DNA from: Himantopus leucocephalus
Taxonomy: Eukaryota; Chordata; Aves; Charadriiformes; Recurvirostridae
Assembly (NCBI GenBank): GCA_003993805.1
Contig: RSEF01000031.1
Coordinates: forward strand, 58,503,642 to 58,567,641
DNA length: 64,000 nucleotides
Direction of reading: 5' to 3'
The translations under genes and the position numbers were made by a program. The notes under the pieces were generated by a model. That model searched no databases. It was given only the letters and a program-made list of their open reading frames with translations, and was not told the DNA's origin. Shown here piece after piece: positions 25,406 through 38,621 of the stretch; the first letter of the stretch is position 1, and each line of letters opens with the position of its first letter.

Positions 25406-28400
25406 CTTGAAAAGCATGAGAGAGAGCGTTCCTTTTTTTATACAACATGCTGCAAAATGCCAAGTAAAGTGTTTTCACTTGATTAAAGAAAGTAGTCAAC
25501 TTTGCAGAAAACAGTTTATTAAATACAGGAGACTTGGTTGCTACACCTAATTACAGACAAAACACTGTGAATAAAGCATGCACTTATCACAGACATCAAT
25601 GACTATCTTGATTATTTTTTAAATGGTCTTTAATTCTGTAAGTTTAAGGCTGTACCAATACAAATTTTTTTTTTAAAAAAAGTCACACTACAATAGTAGC
25701 TAACATTGTACAGACAGCGAAATCAATCTCTAACGCAGCAGAACCAGACTTCTTAAAGACTATCATAGGGGAATAAAAATGGAGCTGAAGTGCAAAAAAG
25801 ATCAGAGTATCTCTGGAATTTGCAGATCAGTAAAAGTGAATGTTATACTCCAATTAGCACACAACTGAATCCATTCTTTTCAAAAGCCTAATTATCTGAC
25901 AACTGAGCAAGAGATGAAACTCAGATACCATTAAAAAAAAAAAAAAAAAGACCTCTTGGTTTTACTTTCTTCTTATTGAGGGCACTTTTTACCCAAACAC
26001 TAAAAGACCATTTTTCAAGGAGACATCTGACTGAAGACAGCAGTACGTTTGTTTACTCCATCCCAATTAAAGAACACTGGAGTGTCTTACAGTAGAGGGG
26101 AAAAAAAAAGAAAACCACAACAAAAAAGCAATTCTCAACTGGCACAAGTGACAGACAACTTTGTTGACCATATTGGTCTTCACCTGTGAAGGATCTTACC
26201 ATGTATGATGTTTGCTTGTTAAAAATATGCTGCAGAAATAGCAATATAGTATCCACAGGGGTCAAACCTTATCCAGCTGATGAGTAGAAAGTTTACCAGC
26301 CCTGGAAACCCAGTTGGGGATCTGGTGCTCAAAGTAGGTTATGAAATCTTTCCTCATTTACAGCAGCAAAGCCATTTTGCTCATTTTTCTCAGGTCGCTG
26401 TGCAATTCCAGGAAGAAGGTAATTTGAAGACAATGGGGTTGAACAGGTAGCTCTGAAGATGGACTGTAGTTGACAATTTTGCTCACGTTTTCAGAAAACG
26501 ATCCAGTGATCTCTCCATTCCCCTCAGATATTCTAGATTTGCAGAGCTTAATGCATTAAAATGCATCAAAATATTACTTGTCCCTAATAAACCCTTGTAT
26601 ATATAATATCCCAAATGCAGGGTCAAGTGATCTTTGTAAGAAGTTTCCCTATGTATAGAAAACTGCCTTTTAAGTGGAAGATAGGTAGCACTGCTCATGC
26701 TAAGATTTCTGCCTTAAATAGCCGACTAGAGCTGGGGCTTGGAAAGGGGTCTAAAAAAAGCTAAGCCCCCAAATTCCACTGAGGTTTGGATGGATAATTC
26801 TCTCCTGGCTCCTTTCAGCAGCACAGCCTAAGCTACAGGGTTTTTTTTCTAAAAACAAAGAAAAAGAAAGCTTGTCCTGCAATGTAATGCACTTCAGACA
26901 AAATGCAATTACAAGAGCAATTACAGGACTGACAACATGTACACTGAAGGCATCACAGTGATTGGAAGGTGGTATCTAAACCAGCACACCATAAGCATCA
27001 GCCAGTTTGTGCCTTGAAACCAGTGAACCATGGTGAAAACCAAATAAATGCCACTAGAGTCTCTGATACACCACAGGCAGCAGGCTAAATCCCAATACCA
27101 GGTCTGCACCTGTAGAACCGTAACTGCATTCCAGAGTGCAAAGTGCTAAATAAAGGATATTGATCGCTTTCCTGATTCAGATCTGAACTGAAGATAATGC
27201 AGATATATCTAGCTTCACAACGGAAGAGAAGATGGTCAAAAAACAACTGCTGTGCTGCAGAAATATGATGCATTTTTTTTTTTGCAGGTTGGGCCAAGAT
27301 ACAGAAAAAAGCTAGGAAGACCAATTGGTAAGACAGTAAGTGCAATTGATGAGACCGTGGAGCCTCAGATTTAGCTATAAACAGAAAAATTGCAGGAAAT
27401 AAGACAGTGTATCACTGCCTTGCATATTTAATATTAGGGCCACATAGGCAGGAGTTCTGCGGAGTCAAAAGTCATCACTCATACTAGTGGAAGCACGTGT
27501 TCATGTGTAAATGGCTACAAGATAAGCAAAACAACATTACAACTGGCCTCAGCTGGTTTCTGATCTGGCAGAAGGAGCCTCAAGAAGCCACTGATTTTTA
27601 AACGACAGTAAAAGGGCCAAGCATTTCTGAAGAGTGCCCGATTCCCTCCAAGAGATGAGAACTGAGGTGCTGCAAAGGCTTCTAAGCATCCTAATCACTT
27701 GTGGAAGGTTCAGCTCCTCAGATGGGGTTTTCAAATTCATCAGTTTGTGGGGGACTGGCTTGTGACCTACTGCATGGGATGATCTTCAGTGTGTTCTGCG
27801 CTGCATCCTTTAATATTGCTTTTTGTAAATGTCCTGGGTATGACAAAAAGGAGCAGCTACATTCAAAATTTTGGCATAAACTTCTTTTTTGAAAGTATTT
27901 TACATCACAAGGGCTGTAAATTGTCTTGCTGGGGAACAGACATGGCTTTAGACCAGTACCTGTAAGGATGAATTCAATGCACTCTTATTTTTCCCAATCA
28001 CACATTTTTTTCTGGCAACTTGGTATTCTGATCTGAAAAGTCTTTTCAAGATGTGTAACAGGCTTTCATCTCTCAGTAGAAATAGAAAACTGATGGTTAG
28101 TCTTTTCTTTTTTCCATACAAAATATTATTTTAAAGACCAGCCTAGGTACAGTCGACCATGCCTGGTGGCTGGAAAATGCACTAGACAGTCGAACATCTC
28201 GCATTTCCCTCCTGCCTGTTTCTGTTGTATGATTACAGTATGGTACAATTTCAGCCTGTCAAAATCTTATCAAAAGCAAAATGAATGCATATGCGTGTGC
28301 GTATTTGCTGTACTGCCAGATTTTAAGCAGAGGGTGGAAAAGGAACTGAAAATGCAATGTCAGAATTTTGATAAACAGGGCTCGTCTGCCATGAAAGCAG

Positions 28401-28845
28401 TTGGAAAGAACCAGACCAAAAATCTTGGGCTTGAATTTCATCCAAGTCTCATTTGGCAGCAATGTGTGGCTTCAGCGCAGGCGGAACAGAGACTGGAATC
28501 CACCACTTGACCAGGCTGACACTTGTTTACAAGAGCAGGCTCACAACTGTTATGAGAGCTAACAGCTTCGTATAGTAATCAGATGATTGCTTTCATTAAA
28601 CTACATTTTAGCGTGCTCTGCAATGACTTGAAGAGGCCTGGCTAATCACTGGATCCGTTACCAACAGGAATATTTGGGTATTATGCATTCCCTCATACCC
28701 TTCACATTCACAGTTGGCAGACTGCTGTTGCAGTAGGTGTAGATGGGGAAGATGGCTTCTTTTCAGCTCTGTTAAAGGTTTTTTTTTTTTTTCCAAATGA
28801 AAATTAATGAGAAGACACTTTAAAGAAAGATGGAGAGTTCAAGAT

Positions 28846-28870
28846 NTTTTTTTTTTTTTTTTTTTTTTTT
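28846..28870. repeat. Poly-T tract with ambiguous base
   Basis: Twenty-four T residues at 28847-28870 follow a single n at 28846. On the minus strand this is poly-A and could mark a degraded retroposon tail, but no adjacent element is recognised. Confidence 0.9.
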
Positions 28871-29993
28871 AAGCTTCAAGCTGGTAAGTGATCATCTGTG
28901 CAGAACAAGATATTAGAAGTTTGGCACCTCCTGTCTACCACAACATATTGATTCCTTCTACAGAAGGCACTAAATACTGGCTTAAAACAGGAAATGAACA
29001 GCAGAATGCAGAGTTTTACCATGACACACAAAAAAACTGCTAACTGGCACAGCTTCGTAGTACAGTTTTCAGTTACCTACAACAGTGGTGATTATAGCAG
29101 CAATGGTTAGCATTTTTACAAGTACCACATAAACGTACAAATGTCAGAACATCTAGAAAACATGCAAAATTTCAACAGCAACATCACTGAATCACACAAT
29201 GCATAGAAATATTATTATTGTTTGGCAAGACAGTGAATCTTTTTCTTAGAAAACAAAACAAAAAAATTAACAAAATCTACTTTTTTACAAACTGTTCTTA
29301 AAAACTTTGAGTTGTCATTAAAGTCAGTGACTGGAGGTTAACCTTTGAGAGAGGTTTAACTCTGAGAATGAATTGGTCGCTTAGAAGAATTCACATTGTT
29401 AGGTGGAAATTTGGTTACATTTAAGCAAAATATGTTTTTCAAATGCTGTTTTGGGAGAAACAGTGCTAATCTCGTCAATTTGCAAAATGGGAGAAAGCAC
29501 ATTCACATTAAAAGATTAGAAAGATTAAACATTGCATGCAGGGAAAGATAAAAGCTTTACTTTAGCTGCTTCTCCCTAGCACTGCTCACCATGAGACCAA
29601 GGGTTGTCATAGCAAAAATGCTTTTCAAAGGCAGAGTTAAAGCCAGCAGATAATTAAAACAAATGGAAAAGATTTTCTAATTCCAGTGTAAAACAAAGTA
29701 GGATATTAAAGGATAAGGATTATGCTTGCATTCTTTAGAAAAAAAGACAAAAACTTCCATTGTGTTTGCCAGGCTTTCCCACTGCCTTTCCACTATCTTC
29801 AGCACACTTAGCTATCCTGCCATTTCTTTTTTTTTCCAGTCTTAAATAATTTGGTCCCCCCGACAGGCCTCAAGATGACCCTGCGATAGATGGGTCACAC
29901 AGACAAAAACAAGCACTGACAATGCAACTAGGGCCAAGCGATGTCCTTTCCTGCATACTTCAGACCCATCTGTTCCAGTGGGGCTACTCATGA

Positions 29994-30032
29994 GCAGTTT
30001 ACAGTGCAAGTAAACTGCCAAGTGCAGTTTAC
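29994..30032. repeat. Three alternating inverted copies of a 9-mer
   Basis: gcagtttac occurs at 29994-30002 and 30024-30032, with its exact reverse complement gtaaactgc between them at 30010-30018. The spacers are 7 and 5 bp. Either outer copy can pair with the middle one, giving two mutually exclusive 9-bp stems. Confidence 0.85.
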
Positions 30033-33000
30033 AGCCCGAGCTGGCTGGAAGCAGGTGGCACAGGCATGTGTTTCTCTCCGTGCTCTGCAGAACTGGCACC
30101 AAATCCTCTCCAGCAGCAGCACCACCTGGCTTGCAGGCACTGCCATAAATGGGAGCAGAATCAGGTTCTCACCATTTCTTCCCCTGACGGCTTTCAGATT
30201 CCACGAAGATGTTTCATGTCACGTTTTGTCTGCACATCCCTGAATGCTCTGGATATTTCTGCACCTGGATTTCATATCCATGCCCCCAGCCTTGTGCAGA
30301 TGAACCCAGTCTTGCAAGCCACTCACACAGAGAAAGCTCCCACGGCAGGCAAAGCTTGCAAGATCTGCACCATAAGCATCATGCAGAAGACAAAGGCCTC
30401 CACACAGTGATTTACATTGCAGCCATAGTTCAGTGCACCTTCAGCCCCAGAGTCACTAGGAGAAGATTTGTCTTCCTACACAAAAGTTACCAAAATCAGT
30501 TCAAAGCCAATTACTATTGCCTTGCTTTCTGGATCTATACTTTACATCCACTGCTGAAGATACAGAGGCTGAAGCATGTCTCCTGCATTGGCTTGTTTTT
30601 GGGCTGGAAATTTGACATACAGTAAGTGTATTAACTGTGTGATAGTAGAAGGGAAGAAGCAACGTGGGGCAGACCAGGGACTACTTACTACTTAAGGCTA
30701 CACATGATTTTGGGCAGCTGAGAACATGCTATAATGGTAAGGAGGACAGTCTTGGTGAGGTTACAGCCTTCAGAAAGCAGATCAAATTCTAGGCATGAGG
30801 AATGTTAGAGTTGTCCTTGTTCACAAAAATAACAGCTGAAGTGGCAAAGATAGTATCTGTAAAATTAATTTTAAGATTTTAGTTTTCTAGTGTAAGAATA
30901 ATACAATATTTTTGTCTAAAACATTTTGCATTTTCTTGATTCTTTTCCCCTTACTTGACTGTTTCATTATTTTCTTGACACTTACAGACTGTATAAAACA
31001 ACAGCAACCAAAAAACGCAAATGCGGATTCCTGAAGCATTGTGAAAGAGCTAAACACCTCTTCTCATTCCCACGGAAAGTCTATCCCACTGAATTTCAAT
31101 GACAGCACCTACCTCACCGGTCTCTTAAACACTGTGAACCAACCTTCTATTAATTACAAAAGACCAAATTGAAACCTGAAAAGGTACTATTTTTTCATAT
31201 ACTAGTGACTGCTGTGTAATGAATGCTGAGTGCAAGAATAAAAGATTAGGCAAAAGCATCCTAATCCCTTTGAAACAGTAAATCAATTTCCAATGCACAG
31301 ACAGCTCATTTAATGGCATTTGTGTAATAAAACAAATAGAATTTTGTGTGCATTACCAACTAAAGTTAACCAATTCAGTCAGAAAACTGAGGAGGAAAGA
31401 AATTCCTCAATTGAGACAGAGACTCTAGAGACTGTGTTAAAACACATCAGTTTTTGTAACAAGCAAATTGCATCCCAAACCATTTTTCCCCCCATCAGAT
31501 TATGAATTAAAGCTTTAGATATCACTACTACTTTGAACATGTTCCAGTGAATGGCCCGTGTCAAACTTTTCAACAAGGTCTCAGGTGTCTCTAAGCTGTG
31601 TGGTTTTTTAGCTTTCCAGCATTTCACCGCTGTAAATGCCTCTCTGCTGCTTTCAGGAAGGGTCGAGGTGCTGGAGGACAGCTTCAGCAGAGCTTCGCAA
31701 GGCCTCAGCCAGAGACAGCACAGTGGGGAGGAACGGGCTGGCACCTGGTTTGCACGAGCACAGCTGGTAGCCGTGCAACCATGCAACTCATTGGGGGCTC
31801 AGAAAAACCCAGTTTGTCCTCAGAAGGGCAACTCCATCGCCGGCTGAAGTTACGTTGCTGTGAAAGAGGTGGAGCCGTCATGTCCCTGGTGACCCTTAAC
31901 TTTCCAAAAGCCTTGAGGAGATACGGCGCATCCTCACGTGTCCATCATACGCTGTCCATGGGGAAAGCACCATCATTTAATTGTGCTTAGGGCCTTCCCC
32001 GTTCTTGGCTCGCAGACACCTGGCTGGTAGGGGTGTCCTTGACAAGCTATCCCCAGGCTCTCGGTTTTTGGAGAGTGGTGCAGCAACACTCATACTGGCT
32101 CTGCACAGAGCCAACAGATGTGCTGGGAGACACCAGCTGATGCGGTACTGTCCCTGACCACCAAGGCACGCTCAGCATGTGGGGACCACCACCAGAAAGT
32201 ATAGTTCAAGTTTTTCAGCTAAGAATATAGCCACACTTTATGCTGGACTGCCTTCTCTCCACACTCCTCCTCAGGACTCAGAGTGCAGATTCAGCACGCA
32301 CATGAAAGCACAGAAAGAAAATAAAATACATCCTCTCTCTTAAGAACAAGGACAGCAACTCACCTTAGGCAAAGCAGCCATCTCTTCACACTGACATTTA
32401 GCAAAGAACCCTCATTAAGAAGTGCCAACCCACTTCCCACTATGTGTCATAGTGAATGGCTGAGTCCTTCCCTACCCTAACCCAGAGGCTCATTTCAGGC
32501 AAATGAAACCACATTTGTATGTCCTGTAAGCTCTTCTCCTTCCCACACATTCACACTGCCTCTGGGAGTTCAGGGAGTCAGGGTGGGGTACCAAAGCCCT
32601 ATTGCCCACAAAACGTGAGATGAACTGATTTCCATGATGGAGTGAGCCCAAGAGTTATATACTGTTGAGGACCAGTCATCTCAGTCCTATTTTAAGGATG
32701 TCAGTGGAAGGCCAAACAGCACACAGATGTGGGCCTGGTCCTCTATACAGGAGTGAATTTCATCTCATTTCATGATTTGAAAGGTCTCTTACAGAAAGCA
32801 GAAATGAGAGAGAGGGAGAGTGCTTCTAGCACAAGAGATACGAGCCTCCAGAGTGCTCGCGTCCAGTATCCCACAAACCCCACGTACCCGACGCGAGGCA
32901 GTCCACCCTGAGCGCATTATCCCCAAAGCACAAGGTCACTTGATAGGCAGGGAGGGAGCTCTCAGCCAAGAGCCGCCCTGCACAAAGCGATCCCCTTGCC

Positions 33001-36000
33001 CCACAGTGCAGACGCTGGGAGAGGGGAATATTAGAGGATCAGGGACAGTGAGAGAAGCAGGGATGTCGGGGATGGGGAAGACCAGTCAGTCAATCACAGT
33101 CACTTGCAGCTTACTGTCAGGAGGAATGATCAGCCCATGCACCACAGGTGCTAGTCAGGTCAGTCAATGCACTTATGGGATGGACTCAGACACGGTGACA
33201 AGAAAGGGTAAATATGAGCTGGACAGGGAGGGAACCTAGTGCAACAGGAATCTCAGTTTCCTTTAAGGCTGTTTCAGTCCTTAGGGCAGCCCAGGCTCCC
33301 GAGTGACGAAACACCTGCTCTTCCTGATCCCCATCTTCCCACCCCACATCACTTGCGCAAACAGCAGAACAAGATCCAGTCACAAACATCTGAGACAAGC
33401 ACACAAGCAGGGTAACATGCTGCTTGCATCTCATTTCTCTACACAGCTTTCTAAGAGGGGAACTATGCTGTAGACTGAATACCAGTGTACGGCAGCTTCT
33501 AAAAACAAAAACACAAACCAGCTCGAAAGCGTTGATACTGTTCATGAAGGAGAATGTGCAACAGGGACACTTGATTCCATTGTCAGATTGTCCTGTATGT
33601 CAATAGCCTGGATGCTGCCATGATAGAATTATTGCACTATGCAAATGAACAAGGCATGTGCTGTTATTTTAGATATCCCTTGTAATTTAGTCTACAATGT
33701 AGTTCACAACAGTATTTCATTCTCCTGCACTTAAAAATATATTTTGTTGCATAAATACATACTTGAAAATTAAACAGGCAGTTTGCAACACCCAGATATC
33801 AAAGACTTCAGTTCCAACTACCTGCATGAATACATGTACATTGTGCAAACCCACAATATCATAAATACATGCATGCGCGACTAAAAAAACAGAGCTTAAG
33901 CCATCCAAGTGCCCACAGCTCTGCCCAGCTAAATGTGCAATCACGTGAACAGATCCAAGTGCATGTATTGTGCACAGCTGCATCCAGATCAGTCCAGTGA
34001 CATCTATGTATGATCCCCATGTTGGACTCTTGGTTTGGTGTCATGAGAAGGCCACGTGGGAAAGCCTGCGCTAACATTGGTGCAGACTGTTTCGCACTGT
34101 GTGCAGGCCTGTGCTTTGGCACGCTGCCTCTTTCTTAAGTTCAAGGCCAATTTTTGCTCTTGGTAGCACTGAGCAAATCCCCCAAAAGCTGGTAGATGGT
34201 TCTGAAGGCAACCAATACGTCTGCAAATGACTCAGAGGGGTCTCAGTCTGCATTACCCTTTTGATGGGTTTCCAAGGCTGCAGTTGCTGAGCCAGGCTAA
34301 CGATTCTGTGATACGCTGTCTCCCCCACTGGCTCTGCACCTCAATTTGTGAGCAGATTCAACTCAGATTCAACTCAGTAATCCGGCAGAAAATTATCTAA
34401 CTTCCCCCTTTTTCTGCAGCATTTTCTGCTGGGCTAGTGAGTTGAAATGACTCACTGAAGAGGTTTGACACCACATCAAATAAAGGTGAGCGGCAGGAAA
34501 AAAGGAAGGGAAAAAGAAAGGAAAAAAGCAAGCCCCATTTTGGAGCCAGCTACCCCCATCTTATGGAGATCACAGCTTGTACTGCAGAGCAAAAGCTCAG
34601 CTTTTACATTGGAGCACAATGTAGTCAGGAGCACAGCCAGCAGCCTGCAGTGCCTCACGGTCAGCCACCCCACGCAACCACCAGCACACAGGCTGTGCTG
34701 GACCAGAGCGGTACGGTGTTTTGCCAGCTGTCCTTTTGATTTCATGGTAAGAGGTACTTGGTATCAAGACTCATGGCAGGAGACCCCAATCTTTTGCTTA
34801 GGCAGAGAAGAAGGCTTTAAGAGTTGGCAGCACTCGCCCCTGGCCACACTGCCGTGTCTTAGCACCAGGGAAGCTGCACACCTCTGCTGTGAGCTTGCAG
34901 CGTGCTGGTGGAGCGGGTTTGGCACCCTCAGTCGGAGTACCGGGAGACAATTACAAGCAACTGAGTTGTCACCTGTCAGCTGAGCTGCAGCAACTGGGAC
35001 ATCTACTCTCCCGCCAGCTTGAAACAAAACCATGACAGTGGTTTAAACCAGAATTCTCCCTCCCAGTGGGCTAACAAACCTCCTAGGGCCTTAATACAAA
35101 TGGTAATTCATTAAGCTGTGGTCACTCAATTCCTTGCAACTGTCCACAAATGAAGACTGGGTAATATGTTATGCTAAATGCCCTCCAAAACTAATAAGTT
35201 TATTTTTGGAGTATGATACTACTTGGGTATCATATTCTGGGCGTATGTGTTTAACCACTTCAACAAGTAGTCTATTTGGGGCTGCCCCATCAGAATTTGC
35301 CAGGCAATCTGCCATCAGCAACAACTGGAAGCTGGAGTTATTAAAGATGTTGCAAAGGAGAACAAAGCCATCCCTATAATATTGAGGCTAACACAATAAG
35401 TATGCACACTCCACAGCTTATCCCCCAACGAGACAAGCAAAAGTTGCTGATGTACCCTGCTAAGCCAAGGGTATCACAGACATTGCCTCACCCAGCACAT
35501 GGGCTGGGCATTAGCACAAACCATCCTAATACTGTGGTAAACAACAACTCCAAGAGTATGTGGAGTCAAGAAGTCATGGGAAATGCTTTTTATGACCTTC
35601 CAGCTCAAAGCCCAAGAGTGCCTGTATTCTCTCTTCTGGGTCACTCTGAGCATTTTTTGGCTCCTGCCAAATGTAGCCAAGGTCTGTGTTGGGGCTGAAT
35701 TACAGCACTGATGTGAAGCATCATTTCAAAGACCTGCTTGCAGCACGGCACATCCACAGCCAGTGACCTGCCTCCTCAGAGACAAGAATTGTGGAATTGC
35801 CACACAAAATAGTCCACTCTGAAGCAACACGTCTAAGGCACATCCGCAGAAGATGTTGCCAAACTCTGAGCCTAATAATAGTGAGAGAAGCAATTTGGTT
35901 AGAAGGTCTGGTTTCCTGCCTTGTGGGGCTTGAGGAGAGACATGAGACAGCCACATCTCGGGGTGGCTTCCTTCCCCTACAAGCTCAAGGCAGCTCTTCC

Positions 36001-36850
36001 CTGCAAAGAGGGGCAGTTGGGCCAGCAAGGAGAGGTGGGAAGCAGAGATCTGCTGCCCCACGAACGCCAGCTGATACCCAGCCTCCTGTTGCAGCACAGG
36101 AAAGGCAAGGTGGGGAAGTAGGTCAGATCCTGCAGTAGCTGCCACTGGGAAGTGCTGAGATGAGTGCCAGCAGGGGAGAAACAGAGATCAAAGGCTTTCC
36201 TAGAGGTTGGCTCCATGGTTGAGTTCTCACCTGGCACCCCTAGGGAACTCCTTGGCATGGGACCCCTGCACTCCAGCACATACTAAGAGCAGCTGCATGA
36301 GTCCTCACTGGGAAACAGCAAAGAAATCCCACAGAGCGCAGCACCATCCTTGCAAAACTATTTTTAACTTTATCACATTAAAAGCACTGCCATGAAAAGA
36401 CAAGGCTGTGCTAACAGCAATCAGATGGCTGGCCTCATCTGGAAGCTGGGCAGCTGTCTTGATGACTGCACTGCAAGTCTTTTTATGCTTCCCTCTCCAC
36501 CTACAAGGCAGATTTGCCGTGGCACTGAAAGACACGGACACAGCTTGCACTCACTTCAGTAGTGTCATGATTTGGTCTCAAGCCTCAAAACCAAATTACA
36601 AAAGCATAGCTCTGCAGTATGAATGACCACTGGTGCCCACCAATTCACTGCCTTCGCTACAGCCCTGAGAGACAGAGGGCTGTAACTCAGAAGCTGTAGA
36701 TCTGGTGGTTACACCACCACAGCATGCAAGACCCTGGGACAGCCGGCACACGGGAAATCCTGACTTTGTACTAGCCTTGCTATGTCCAGAGCACAAAGAG
36801 ATCAGAGCCAGTCTGTGTCACCTGCAGGAAGATTTGTGGGAGGGCAGATG

Positions 36851-36856
36851 TTTATT
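36851..36856 (-). terminator. KIAA1958: Candidate polyadenylation signal for module A transcript
   Basis: Plus tttatt gives minus AATAAA. It is the first canonical hexamer I found downstream of the module A stop, about 1.8 kb away. Variant signals nearer the stop were not excluded. Confidence 0.3.
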
Positions 36857-38621
36857 ATAGTGGAAATCTCTGCTCTGAGAGCTTCCAATGGCACATCTGC
36901 TACCTACCCCATCCCCAAAACAGACCTTCAAATAAAGCTTAAGCAAGGTGAAGGCATTCTGCCACCTCCCTTGCACACAGGAACATTTCATCCCAGCAAC
37001 ACAGAAAACAGGTTTTAAATGGCGCCAGGTGGGTTATTTTTACTTCTGTCTACTACCTTTGTTTTGCCCTTTCTTTGGAATTAGTGATGATTAAAGTCAC
37101 TGCATAGTTGCAGACCTAAAGAACGTGAAGGATATGCAGGAATGTGAAGGAATAAAGACAAACAAGCACAAAGAAACACAACAACAACAACAAAAATCCC
37201 CAAACCCAAAACAAAAAAGCCCCTCAGTAACAGTTTGATCCAACACCCATAGGAAGTCAGCTGAGGTTGACTCATTGACTTCAGTGGGCATTAGATCACC
37301 CCAGCGGACTTGTCTAAAGCCTCATCACAGCCCTAGGATATCCTAGTGGAACATAAACTAAGCTGAAATACTTGAGAAGTACCGTACATCATTTTAAAGG
37401 TCAAGAATTATAATCGTTCACTGAAATACTGAATTTGTTAGTTTTTTCCCCATACTTAGAGAAGAAGAACAATTAGTTGCCAAGTCAAATGTTGAAACAG
37501 TAGTGCTCATTATTTCAAGGCTTTAAGGACCAAATTCTGCCTTCAGATTCACATGCACATTTTCCATTGCCTACAATGGAAACAGATCATGTGTAGCTGA
37601 CAAATTTGTTCTCCAGCACTTACAACTATCCAGCTTTTTCATTTTCTGTAGTAAATATGAAATTATCGTTAACAGTCTCTATGCTATTTTTTCTTGGATT
37701 TCAAATGACGGCTTAAGACATCTTTGATGCATTTTTTCTGTACAGGTTGGGATAAGATTGAGGATTTTTCTGTTGCATTCCCCAGAATACTGAAAGAGTG
37801 GCTCTAAGTCAGTAGATTTTACATTAAGTATACAGTGACAAAATACTAACAACCCGTGCTTAAACAGTTAAAATTATGTGTATGACAGTGGTTTTGCCAT
37901 TATACTTTTGCATATTGTTGAAAACAATACTTTTTAGTCTAAAGACCAGCAACATTTTTATCACAGAAAATCATCAACAAAAACAAAAGTTAAAAATAGC
38001 CTTTAGCTGACTTCAGGATTTTTTTCCCATCTGGCATAAATGAGCCTCAGGAAACAAAATAAAAAACAGATAAAAATTGTTGTAAATGGTTTCATGAACT
38101 TACATTGATGTATCTCTTATTTCTTGGTCTTGCTGATCAAGAATAAGCCAGCAGGTAAGAAGCAGCAGCCAGTGATAAGTTTGTCTCCTCCACGCTGGGA
38201 GGTCACGTTAAAATAAGAAGTTGAAAAAATGCTTCAAAATAGAATTGCTACGTAAGCCTCCCTGGGGATTTACACTCACTGATGTGTGCATGTTAAAAAT
38301 GGTATTTCCAGTCTATCTGGTGTTGCCTGAGAACCATTTTTGTCCTTTTAAAATCTGCATTTATATTTTAACCCATTAGTACCTTTCATTTTTGTATCAA
38401 CACTATAAATACTATGTTAGTAATACTAAACTATTTCTATTGACTTATTTGTAAAAAGAAAAATATATTATATATTTATATACTTTTATAAAGTGAATTA
38501 ACACTGGAGAGAGGGCTATGGGGGAATAGTGTACAATCACAGTTGATGTGTATTATTGGGCACAAATTCAACGCTTGAAACAAAAAGGAAAAGAAAAAAG
38601 TGTTCAGGTGATATCCCTCTT
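36857..38621 (-). other. KIAA1958: Presumed 3' UTR of module A transcript
   Basis: This is the minus-strand sequence following the TGA at 38622-38624. It is markedly AT-rich from about 37.4 to 38.5 kb, including a TATA-rich stretch near 38460-38490, with short (CAA)n at 37180-37192 and stops in all frames. The composition fits a vertebrate 3' UTR. The left limit is only the first canonical AATAAA. Confidence 0.45.

Larger units (their letters stand above)
25406..36850. other. Intron sequence, no gene recognised
   Basis: This is AT-rich around 25.4-31.4 kb and of mixed composition after that. It contains a minus-strand AATAAA at 25515-25520, poly-A/T runs at 25931-25949 and 28847-28870, the alternating inverted repeats near 30 kb, a small direct repeat at 34353-34374 (period 11) and a purine-rich stretch near 34495-34527. 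No coding exon was recognised on either strand. Confidence 0.45.
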
